Of a stretch of 64,000 nt of DNA, positions 22,898-30,792 are shown in pieces. Under the pieces are notes generated by a model. The model did no database searches and had not been told where the DNA came from. It saw only the letters and a list, made by a program, of their open reading frames with translations. The stretch is from Tubulanus polymorphus (lineage: Eukaryota; Nemertea; Palaeonemertea; Tubulaniformes; Tubulanidae): contig NC_134028.1 in the NCBI RefSeq assembly GCF_964204645.1, positions 11,699,001 to 11,763,000 on the forward strand, read 5' to 3'. The position numbers and the translations under genes are program-made. Each line of letters starts with the position of its first letter. Positions within the stretch are counted from its first letter, which is position 1.

Positions 22898-23770
22898 ATG
22901 GAAGGAGGTAAAGTATATAAACATATTCCATACATCGATACACATGAAAATAATGATGGTTTATATTATGTAATACCTTGTAATATAGCTTTGATATTCG
23001 ATCCTATTTTCAAAATTTATAAAACTAAACTAATAGAAATCGATAATAATAAAAGTGAAGTTGTTGATAATTTAAGTAATGTAATTGATAATAATGCAAT
23101 ACCTTCTACATCTAATAATGCAATACCTTCTACATCTAATAATGCAATACCTTCTACATCTAATAATGTAATACCTTCTACATCTAATAATGTAATACCT
23201 TCTACATCAAATAATGAAATAATATTAAATATTAGTGAAAATAGAAATTATTGTGATTATTGTAAATGTGAATTTTCAAACGCCCCATCAAATTGGAATA
23301 AACATATGAATACAAAGGTACATATTACTTATGTAATAGAACGTGTTGGTTTAAGAGAATTTATAGAACACCCATTTAAATATGTTACAAAGTTTTTTTC
23401 AAATAAAAATGTAAATGGTAAACAATTATATGAAGATTTATCATTAGCAACACCTAATAAAGATGAATTAGATTTAACCGATGCTAATAAAATATTAGGA
23501 TCAAACATTGTAAATGAAATATTAGGAGCAAACACTAAGAAAGATGATAATGAAAATATAGTTACAGATAAGCATATTGATAATAAAGATTCTATGAAAC
23601 ATAAAGTAGAAAATAAAGATATAGTTGAGATGACTAATAAGTATATCAATAAACCAATTATTTATGAAGATACGGTAGAGCATTTGAATAAATTGTTAGG
23701 GCCTGATGATGAATTGGAGAGTGATGATGAAAGTGATTCAGAAATTAATTATCTAACACTCAAAAAGTAA
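22898..23770 (+). CDS. C2H2 zinc-finger protein with NNAIPSTS octapeptide repeats
   Basis: 290 codons, intact. It has a conserved N-terminus (EGGKVYKHIPYIDTHENNDG), then five or six copies of an 8-residue unit (NNxIPSTS) encoded by a 24-base tandem repeat (about 23091-23215), one C2H2 finger (CDYCKCEF...WNKHMNTKVH, residues about 117-140), and an acidic C-terminus. Element C has a broken homologue (41699-42626) with a different repeat number. It is the last gene of the plus arm and converges on the ATPase. The finger suggests nucleic-acid binding; the role is unknown. Start context is ATAAATGG. Confidence 0.75.
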   Translation: MEGGKVYKHIPYIDTHENNDGLYYVIPCNIALIFDPIFKIYKTKLIEIDNNKSEVVDNLSNVIDNNAIPSTSNNAIPSTSNNAIPSTSNNVIPSTSNNVIPSTSNNEIILNISENRNYCDYCKCEFSNAPSNWNKHMNTKVHITYVIERVGLREFIEHPFKYVTKFFSNKNVNGKQLYEDLSLATPNKDELDLTDANKILGSNIVNEILGANTKKDDNENIVTDKHIDNKDSMKHKVENKDIVEMTNKYINKPIIYEDTVEHLNKLLGPDDELESDDESDSEINYLTLKK

Positions 23771-24139
23771 TAAAGGTTGAAAATTGTATGAAATAATAGT
23801 AAATAAAAAGGGGTTTTTAAGTATTTAAGGTATTAATACAATCTAATAAAATCTAATACATAAAATATCTTATTTTATAAACTTATATTCATATGGAAAT
23901 TGAAGCCTCAGAAGTAATTTTGAACCTTTATTATTTTCAAACTTATTCATATATTAGTTGAAAAAATAAAAATAAATTGGTTGAAAATTGTATAAATAAT
24001 ATTTATTTTAAAAAAGGGGGTTTTAAGTATTTAAGGTATCTAATAGGATATCTAATACATGGTAGGTATTAGGGTATCTAATAGGGTATCTAATACATAG
24101 GTAACTAATAGGGTATCTAATACATAGGTATATAAATAG
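23771..24139. repeat. Convergent intergenic region with tandem TATCTAATAC-type repeats and duplicated ATPase 3' end
   Basis: It lies between the ends of the two arms. It has several copies of a (G)GTATCTAATA(C/G) unit (about 24036-24130), two copies of GGGGTTTTTAAGTATTTAAGG-like sequence (23811 and 24015), and at 23877-23935 a partial duplicate of the ATPase 3' end. The equivalent region of element C (41340-41700) has a variant repeat with TACGTATTA and the same paired layout. It may serve termination of both arms. Confidence 0.7.
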
Positions 24140-24747
24140 TTATTTTATAAATTTATATTTATATGGAAATTGTAGTCTCAGTAATAATTTTGAACCTTTA
24201 TTATTCTTTAATTTATTCATATATTCATCATGTAATTCAGTAGGTATAATTTGATTTTCAATGATTGTTGCATAGATTTTCTATTTTTGTTATAACATTA
24301 AACTAGAAATCTTATATTCTCCCTAAAGTCTTTAACAATTGAATTATATTTTTGATTTAAACCCCATGTTGTTATCCCAAAATGTCTTCCAGAGAAAGCT
24401 AAATAACATAACTCAGTCTCTCTAACTTTTGAATCATGTAAATTTGCGCAATCATCTATAATGAATAATGCATTTGATCCTTTATAAGTATCAATTGCTA
24501 TTTTTATACAATTATCTAAATTTTCTTTTACTGTTTTAGGATTTAATATAATAAACTTTTTCATCTTAACTATATCTCTATTATATGTTTTATTCATTTC
24601 ATAAGTAGGACAGAATAATATTATATTATCAAAATGATTCTTATAAATAGTTTCTAACAAATCTAATATGAAATGTGTTTTACCACAGTTTGCTACTCCA
24701 GTAACTAACATATTATGTGGTTCAAATATAAATAAATCTTTATTCAT
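24140..24747 (-). pseudogene. A32-like genome-packaging ATPase, element B copy
   Basis: Start MNKDLFIFEPHN at 24747. Walker A is GVANCGKT (residues about 17-24), Walker B is ALFIIDDCA (about 96-104), and a sensor-like segment reads GRHFGITTWGLNQKYN. The frame is open to 24298, and the last 50 codons (to 24140) are broken by a stop and small shifts. It is otherwise nearly identical to the intact copy in element C. The gene start overlaps the last codons of the integrase, as in C. Role by family: packaging DNA into the capsid. Confidence 0.88.
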
Positions 24748-25832
24748 TTATTCTTTTAATTTTACTAGATAAAATCCATTCATTAAATTTATCATCATAT
24801 CTTTTATATTTCACCAAAGAATACTTTTTTATCTTCTAAGAAGAGTTTTTGTTTTCAATACTTTTTCTATTTTATATTCTATTTCATCTGGATTTGGTAC
24901 AAGTGATAATTCTTGTTCATAGAAATAACCTAATATTTCTTCGTCTTTTAGATCTTCTAGTTTATAAACAAATGGTTTAGTTAATATTATCTTTTTAATC
25001 TTGAATATTTCTTCTGTAAAATTAGGGGTATAACCTTTATAAAATGTTTTTCTATATTTAGATATTCTAACGTGTTGTCCAATTTTAAATTTAGGTTCGC
25101 CGAAATCGTGTGTAACAAATGCTCCATATAAATTATTCCATACTATTTCTGAATTATCTTCTTTTCTAGCTTGTATAGGTTTCATATTTATAGAACTATG
25201 TTTATATTATAACCTTTCACTAAATCATCTAATACATCGATATATTTGTATGTTTCATTAGCAGTAAAATATTTCCACATTCTAGTTTTCAATGTTTTAT
25301 TAAACCTTTCTATAATAGATGCTTTTTTATCTGAGTGTGTTGAAAAATAATCTACATCGTTATCAGATAATAGTTTTTTGAAATGTTTGTTATAAAATTC
25401 CTTACCTTCATCAAATTGTATCTTATCTGGAATAGCTTCTTTAAATATTGATTTAAAAGCATTTGTTACTTCTATACCAGTTTTATTTTTGATTGGAATT
25501 AACCATGCGTATCTACTGAATATGTCTATAACATTTAATATCCAGAAATATCCTTTGTTGTGTTCTTCTAAGTTCTTCATATCAATTAAATCAGCTTGCC
25601 ATTGTTGATCTATATATGAAACCATAACTTTTCTTGTTAAATAAGTTTTATCCATTTTCTTATGGATTTGATATGTTGGTTGATTTTGTAACCATGATAT
25701 CAATTCACTATATTTTATATTACCATTTTCTTTATCAGATTTAATTTTATTCCATAATTCTGAAACGTTAGAATATGATACTTCACTTTCTGGGTTGTAA
25801 TATAAATCCCTTAAATATTGTTCTTTTTTCAT
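24740..25832 (-). pseudogene. Retroviral-type integrase with chromodomain, element B copy
   Basis: Open frames 25188-25832 (core) and 24829-25185 (C-terminal domain). They are separated by a lesion near 25186, with another near 24830. The DDE core has Asp in QWQADLIDM, Asp in IQFDEGKEF and Glu in SIIERFNKTLK. The C-terminal part has FKIGQHVRISKYRKTF and the beginning of a chromodomain-like region. It is nearly identical to the intact 363-residue enzyme in element C. By family it inserts element DNA with 6-bp target duplication, consistent with ATCGAC seen here. Confidence 0.9.
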
Positions 25833-25838
25833 CTTATT

Positions 25839-26234
25839 TTAATCCATTAATAATAATTTAGATTTAGTTTCAATGGCTTTATGATTTGACTTATTTTCTG
25901 GTATAATAGGTTTATTATCATTGGAATCATCTTTATCATCAGATTTGAATTTTGATTTATATATTACACCGGATAATATAATAACTGTTACTAATCCAAT
26001 TGTAATATATAATTTATAATTACTTCCACTATTAGAAGAATCAGATGGATTATTATTTGAATCAATATCAGATAATTTCTGTGATTCATTTACATCAGTT
26101 AATTTATTTTTCTTAGCTTTTTTTAATTCTGAAGATCTTTTACCTAATTCTCTTGCCCATTTAATTTGTTTCTCGGATCTAACCTTTTTCTTAACGTCAC
26201 TGTGTGGGCGCCGTACGGCAATACCATCACTCAT
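25839..26234 (-). CDS. Single-pass membrane protein (RSEKQIKW family) with 9-residue insertion
   Basis: 131 codons, intact. The N-terminus is basic (KKKVRSEKQIKWARELGKRS), the linker Ser/Asp/Asn-rich, one transmembrane helix is present (YITIGLVTVIILSGVIY) and the C-terminal tail is short. Relative to the element C copy it has nine extra residues after MSDG, encoded by a 27-base insertion (26196-26222). Its start overlaps the end of the upstream gene (ATGA overlap), implying translational linkage or a compact viral layout. The function is unknown. Confidence 0.7.
   Translation of the reverse strand: MSDGIAVRRPHSDVKKKVRSEKQIKWARELGKRSSELKKAKKNKLTDVNESQKLSDIDSNNNPSDSSNSGSNYKLYITIGLVTVIILSGVIYKSKFKSDDKDDSNDNKPIIPENKSNHKAIETKSKLLLMD
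26196..26222 (-). repeat. 27-bp in-frame micro-insertion with palindromic core, copy in element B
   Basis: Absent from the element C copy of the same gene. The core, read on the minus strand, is GCCGTACGGCGCCCACA. A related 27-bp insertion lies in a different gene of element C at 41912-41938 (20 of 27 positions identical by hand alignment). Confidence 0.75.
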
Positions 26235-26840
26235 TTATTTTAGTTAATTTTTGTTCTGATTCATTTTCTGTTTCGCCGTTTGGTTGTAGTACATCTGTTT
26301 CGTTCTTACCTGATTTATATTCCATAGGCTTGATATTCGAAAATGTTATGACGCCAGTAGAAATTAATGTCATTATTCCTCCTAATTGGAATGAAGTGTA
26401 TCCAACCCGGTTTTGTAATTCTGTCATAACTAAATAATCATTTTTTAAATCGCTATATGATTTATTTTCATCATCAATTGGTATAATCCAGTTACATAAT
26501 TTAGAATAACATTTTATAATACCATCACTTATAGAGTCGTTTATTCTAGCTAATCTAGCTTCTTCATAAATCTTAAAATATTTTATTACTTTATCTGGTT
26601 TTATAGAGTCTAATTCTTGAAAAGTTATTATTTTTCCCAAGAAATTCCCAAGAAAGATTTCCCGCCAGCAATTAGTAATTCAAGATGGTGTTTACAATAT
26701 AAATAGTATTCATAATTTATATTGTTATTAACTTGAATATTATTTTCAATTTTGGTCGGAATATCCTTATTATCACTAATACCTAAATCATCTAATGTTT
26801 TTTCAATGCTGGTATTATTCTTACTCGATTTCTTTGACAT
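26227..26840 (-). pseudogene. Conserved Polinton membrane protein (YEYYLYCKHxLE family), element B copy
   Basis: Same protein as the intact 199-codon gene at 38669-39268. Frames 26628-26840 (N-terminal, NYEYYLYCKHHLELLIAGGK) and 26227-26640 (rest, with SDLKNDYLVMTEL and FQLGGIMTLISTGVITFS) are separated by a shift near 26635. The start lies in TATAAATG. The stop overlaps the start of the next membrane-protein gene. Confidence 0.7.
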
Positions 26841-27086
26841 TTATATTAGATAAATTTAATAAGAAAAATATTATAAGTATTATAAAATGATACCAGTATC
26901 TCTTTAGATTAATACTAGCTTAGTTAAAGTTAAAGAATTTTAGTATTAGTTATTGCTTTTTTAGTATTTTTTATTTGTGATATAAAGTATTCTTTTTTGA
27001 AAAGAAAATATAAAAAAGCAATAACTAATACTAGCTAGTTGAAGATATGTAATTTTTAATACTTTTTATTTAAAATCTATTATTCT
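26841..27086. other. AT-rich gap with inverted ACTAATACTAGC-type motifs
   Basis: Short AT-rich interval between the HNH gene and the membrane-protein pair. It contains near-inverted pieces (TTAGTATTAGTTATTGC at about 26939 and GCAATAACTAATACTA at about 27015) and is related to 38445-38640 in element C. Probably 5' regulatory sequence for the membrane-protein genes. Confidence 0.45.
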
Positions 27087-27753
27087 TTAACCACTCATTA
27101 AAGATTCAACGTATTGTTCAATATTTGGATCATTGTTCCATTGTTCAATAAATTTCTTTGCCTTTGTTAACTGTTCTAAATATAACTGTAAATCTAGTTT
27201 ATTAGATTTGATTTGATTTTCTTTCTTTTCAAGAGGTCTTAAATTTTTCCAACCCCAAATAAGTTTTTTTATTGTATTCATCATTCATGTTAAATTTAGA
27301 TATCGGTAACGTATGATCAATATGAAAATAATCTCCATAATTATCTATATTCATTTGACTATCGAATTGAAATATAATCCATGATTTGAGAAATTCATCT
27401 GAACAACCCAACAAATTAGATAATGTTTCTGAATGTGTTTCTTTGTTGAATAATTGTGTTAATCTAGATCTTAAGCATTGTTTCAATCTAAAATTAAGAT
27501 CTGTTTGATATCTTTCTCTCATATATTCTGCCATATAATAATTATAATGTTCTATATTATCTTCTCGGTATTGTTTGTTATATAGTTTAGTGCAAGTTTT
27601 ACAGCAATATTGAAAACCATCTTTGCTAATCTTACGCTTAGTAAATTCTGTTAATGATTTATCTAATTCACACTTAGAACACTTCTTGTAGTATATATTT
27701 ATAACACCAGTGTTATTTGTAATATTGATAGTTTGTGGTTGTTCTGGTTCCAT
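27087..27753 (-). pseudogene. HNH-type endonuclease with N-terminal zinc ribbon, element B copy
   Basis: Same gene as the intact copy at 36572-37231. The N-terminal zinc ribbon is CSKCELDKSLTEF...CCKTC, the middle is helical, and the HNH core reads HIDHTLPISKF followed in another frame by WGWKNLRPLEKKEN. A frame break near 27265-27285 separates the two halves. The start is in ATAAATGG. By family such proteins cut DNA; a role in replication or in competition between elements is speculation. Confidence 0.8.
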
Positions 27754-28185
27754 TTATTATACGTATTTTTTTACTAAATTGGTTAATATTTTAGAATCCT
27801 CTTCCATTTCTTCGACCAACGTCATCCTTTTTCATTCCTCGCTGGTCTTGATAAGTCGTTTCGATTCCTTGATATCTAAATCATACCACTGGGCAAAACC
27901 GCTCTTATAGGAGCGCTTTTGCTTAATGCGCATGCGTTAATCATAATTATATATTCATTCTGTAAATTCTGTAAAATAGAAACGACCGACATAAAGTATC
28001 AAAACGTGTTCGCATTAGGCAAAACCGCTCTTATAGGAGCGGTTTTGATCAATGCGCATCCGCTAATCATAATTTAAACAACTGAACATAGAACATTCAC
28101 CAAGCATATTTACACAATACATATACAAGTATGTTCGATCGTTGTATTGACAAAATTTATAGTTTCAACTAATACATCATTTGAT
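27754..28185. promoter_or_regulatory. Control region with two hairpin repeats
   Basis: A 60-bp segment is repeated at 27892-27950 and 28018-28076. Each copy contains an inverted repeat with arms AAAACCGCTC and GAGCGGTTTT around loop TTATAG (27895-27920 with one mismatch; 28021-28046 perfect), followed by AATGCGCAT. It lies upstream of the HNH and membrane-protein genes on the minus strand, which suggests operator or promoter function. Confidence 0.55.
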
Positions 28186-28488
28186 TTATAATTCCAACCA
28201 GAACTTTTCAATTTCTGGATCATTGACAAGCATTTTTTCAATATCGTTTAAATATTTTACTATATCAGAAAATGACAAACTTAAAAATTGGAATCTTTTA
28301 TATGTAATTAATCTCCCCCCTACGCTTCTTAATTTTCTTTCATACCCAGCACTAATACCTATATATTCTTTAACCCAAGACGCCCAAGAAATCCCCGCAG
28401 TTTGTTTATAAAACATTAAAAATCCCCTATTTAAACAATCTCCGAAAATGATATAATCCCATAAATGCTTTGCTTTTTTAAATAACAA
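28186..28488 (-). CDS. Small basic protein of unknown function (leader region)
   Basis: 100 codons. Contains SWASWVKEYIGISAGYERKL followed by RSVGGRLITYKRF and LSFSDIVKYLNDIEKML. The helical pattern, with a conserved (G/Y)xRKLR turn, resembles small putative DNA-binding proteins that I have seen in arthropod and other invertebrate Polintons, but I cannot name a family. It lies 21 bp downstream of the 28510-28920 frame on the same strand and is probably part of the same transcript. The start codon is uncertain. Confidence 0.5.
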   Translation of the reverse strand: MLFKKAKHLWDYIIFGDCLNRGFLMFYKQTAGISWASWVKEYIGISAGYERKLRSVGGRLITYKRFQFLSLSFSDIVKYLNDIEKMLVNDPEIEKFWLEL

Positions 28489-28509
28489 GGTTCTATAATT
28501 TTTTTTAAA

Positions 28510-28920
28510 TTAAACGGTTATTTCATTAAATGATGTTACACCTTCTATTTCTTTAAAACTTACATCTTTTTCATTCGATAATTTTGATTTTAAAAACTTA
28601 TTTAACTCATTTCCACCAATTTTCTTTTTAGTTTTTGTTCCTTTTAGTCTCAACAATATTTCTACATTGGTTGTTGGTCTTTTCGGTAATGATGTTACGC
28701 TTGATTGCTGGTTTTCTATTATTTTTTCTAAAATTAATGTCATTTCTTGGTGGTAATATAAATTTTTTTTAACTTCTAACGTTTCGCCGTCTATATCTAA
28801 AGATTCTTTTACTTCAACACCCATTTCCATCGGTTCGTCTTCCTTCATTTCGGTTGGTTCGTCTTCCTCCATTTCGGTTGTCCTCTGAGAATTAAGAGTA
28901 CTTCTTGATACACACGACAT
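28510..28920 (-). CDS. Small acidic/basic leader protein behind a 5'-UTR intron
   Basis: About 136 codons from the ATG at 28920; the frame is open a few codons upstream but only from TTG. The start lies 9 bases after a candidate 3' splice site (TCTTTTAG). The N-terminal half has repeated EMxEDEP(T/M)EM units; the C-terminal half is lysine-rich with a segment like VEILLRLKGTKTKKKIGG. No family is recognised. It is the first gene of the minus arm, downstream of the heat-shock-element cluster, so probably an early or inducible gene. Confidence 0.55.
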   Translation of the reverse strand: MSCVSRSTLNSQRTTEMEEDEPTEMKEDEPMEMGVEVKESLDIDGETLEVKKNLYYHQEMTLILEKIIENQQSSVTSLPKRPTTNVEILLRLKGTKTKKKIGGNELNKFLKSKLSNEKDVSFKEIEGVTSFNEITV

Positions 28921-28929
28921 TTTATTCAA

Positions 28930-29135
28930 CTAAAAGATATCAGCGGTAGAACAGGAACTGCGATATTAAATGATATAAATATTTTCAAGTCTATCGCTTC
29001 TAATTATTATAACTTATTATAGTTCAAGTTATTATCTATCTAACGTAAAATAGAATTAACTGTAACTGTAGTTGTCAAAAGCACTTAAAGGTTTCATATT
29101 TAATAGCCCTAATAACTACAAAAAACAGTACTTAC
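28930..29135 (-). other. Candidate 5'-UTR intron (206 bp)
   Basis: On the minus strand the donor is AAATCTAAAT|GTAAGTAC and the acceptor TCTTTTAG|TTGAATAAAATG. The upstream exon segment (TTCTAAATCTAA) and both splice sites are conserved in element C, where the intron would be 78 bp (37488-37565) and its interior differs. Conservation of splice sites with divergent interior supports a real intron. Confidence 0.6.
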
Positions 29136-29380
29136 ATTTAGATTTAGAATTGTAAACTATAAACTCCTAATTTCGTTTTGAGAGATAGAATATCCTAAGC
29201 GTTATGTTACAGCGTCTATTCAGTTCCAGTGCGATTTCGAAATGAACACGTCGTCGATTATGCCACGTCATCTAGTTCCGGCACACCTTCTAGAATGTTC
29301 TACACGTTTGTGATTATGACGTGTCATCTCTATTCAGAGTTCCGGTACACCTTCTAGAATGTTCTACGCGTTTGCAATAT
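29136..29380 (-). promoter_or_regulatory. Leader-gene promoter with two perfect heat-shock elements
   Basis: A 64-bp unit is tandemly duplicated. Each copy holds TTCTAGAATGTTC, a perfect three-box heat-shock element (TTCnnGAAnnTTC), at 29288-29300 and 29352-29364. TGACGTGTCAT (about 29317) resembles a CRE/ATF-type site. The presumptive first exon begins near 29200 (GATATTCTATCTCTCAAAAC, shared with element C at 37444). Confidence 0.7.
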
Positions 29381-29715
29381 TATGTCTCATATGTCTCGGC
29401 GTCATAGTAACAGCTGTAACAGCTGTGAATTTATTGATTTATTCAATAGTTCATTACATGAAATGTATATAGGCTCAAATAGAATCATGTTCTAGTATAA
29501 ACAGCTATGTATTATATCATGTATATATGTATGTTTTCAATCACACTTTACTAACACTTTTAATGTTTAAAAATCTAACTCATACAAATATAAATATTGA
29601 ATGGTGTTTAAAATATATCTATATATCTATTCTATAAGAGCTCACACTTTACTAACACTTTTATATTGAATAATCTGTCAATTCAAATGTTATTCATATA
29701 TATAAATATTTTAAG

Positions 29716-30143
29716 AGTAATAGGGGTTTAGTTGTTCTATACTAAAGGTTGAATGGTCGAGTTCATTAAAAACAAATATTAAAAGTAATTTAAAACTATA
29801 ATATATTTTCACAGCCGTGTGTATTTCAGTTGAATAATAGAATAATTATTATTATTAAAATATATTTGATTATATGAATTTGTGTATTGTAAATAAATCA
29901 ATTGGTCGCGATAGCGAAGCGGAGCGACCAATTGATTTAATACAATATGCTTTATAGGGTTAGGGTTAATACAATATGCTTTTGAAATTTAAATTATTAA
30001 TATCTTAGAATAAATATTTAGTTATAATATAAAATGCACACGGCTATGAAAATATATTATAGTTTTTAATTACTTTTAATATTTGTTTTTTAATGAGCTC
30101 GACCGTTCGACCTTTGGTATAGAACAACTAAACCCCTATTACT
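29716..30143. repeat. Right terminal repeat of element B (palindromic)
   Basis: 428 bp, the inverse of 11621-12029. It is longer because a 24-bp segment (AATACAATATGCTTTATAGGG.., about 29939-29980) is duplicated around a telomere-like TAGGGTTAGGGTTA. The outer end is CCCCTATTACT at 30143. The central core is GGTCGCGATAGCGAAGC. Confidence 0.95.
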
Positions 30144-30164
30144 ATCGACCATCCAGTCATTACA
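30144..30164 (+). repeat. Right target duplication of element B and last 15 bases of the Gypsy LTR
   Basis: ATCGAC at 30144-30149 duplicates 11615-11620. CATCCAGTCATTACA then completes an LTR begun at 11478 (TGT...ACA). Confidence 0.75.
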
Positions 30165-30284
30165 ATCCTCGTTCTATTTGCTGGGTGATTTTTTACGTTA
30201 TTTGAACAAGTTTTTAGGCTTTTGCCTTAACACATTTTTTGGAGCCTTACCCACCGCCTGGTGCTTGGCTAATCCTTCTAAAAT

Positions 30285-30571
30285 GTGCCCCACGTAATGT
30301 ATCCTGAGGGAAATATCATAATTTTCGGGAGTAAAATTTGTATTTCTGAGGGATACTTACGTGGGGCACAGGATATTCCCGCCAGCCTTCCCCGCTCGGC
30401 TCTTTGCGCAGAGTTTCGGAAGAAATTGAGTCACATGGCTCGTGGCAGCGCCACCGTACGGTACGGGGTACTCCAAAAAATGTTTAGCGGTATAATTCCC
30501 AAACTTAGGTAACTTCTAAAATGTGCCCCACGTAAGTATCCCTCAGAAATACAAATTTTACTCCGGAAAAT
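30285..30571. repeat. MITE-like inverted repeat
   Basis: About 52 bases at 30317-30369 (ending TTACGTGGGGCAC) are repeated in inverse orientation at 30520-30571 (starting GTGCCCCACGTAA). A further short arm at 30285-30297 shares GTGCCCCACGTAA. The left and right edges both read TTCTAAAATGTGCCCCACGT. Non-coding; probably a non-autonomous DNA transposon. Confidence 0.6.
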
Positions 30572-30792
30572 TATGATTTTTCCTTGGCCATTTTTTTCCG
30601 TGCACCGGTAGTTATATTGTATGTGCCTAGCTAAAGTCATTCCCATCATTAGGCACTTTAATATGAATCTTACCAAATGGATCGGAGAGAAATGTATATC
30701 TTTTAATGCATGTTTACTAATATAACCTTTTGGAACCTAATCTAAATCTACATGTAATATATCCAATATATCCCAATATATCTTTTCCTACC

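Larger units (their letters stand above)
11621..30143. mobile_element. Element B: complete 18.5-kb Polinton/Maverick-type element
   Basis: Both ends are palindromic terminal repeats starting AGTAATAGGGG. The element is flanked by perfect 6-bp direct repeats, ATCGAC, at 11615-11620 and 30144-30149, the hallmark of Polinton integration. It carries pPolB, integrase, A32-like ATPase and a putative capsid-like gene, plus about ten smaller genes, in two convergent arms. Base composition is strongly AT-rich and differs sharply from the flanks. Many genes have frameshifts or stops, so the copy is decayed although structurally complete. No adenain-like cysteine protease gene was found. Confidence 0.95.

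Noticed and set aside
30285-30676. Open frames 30285-30512 (+) and 30431-30676 (-)
   Set aside because: They are translations of the MITE-like inverted repeat and show no family motif.
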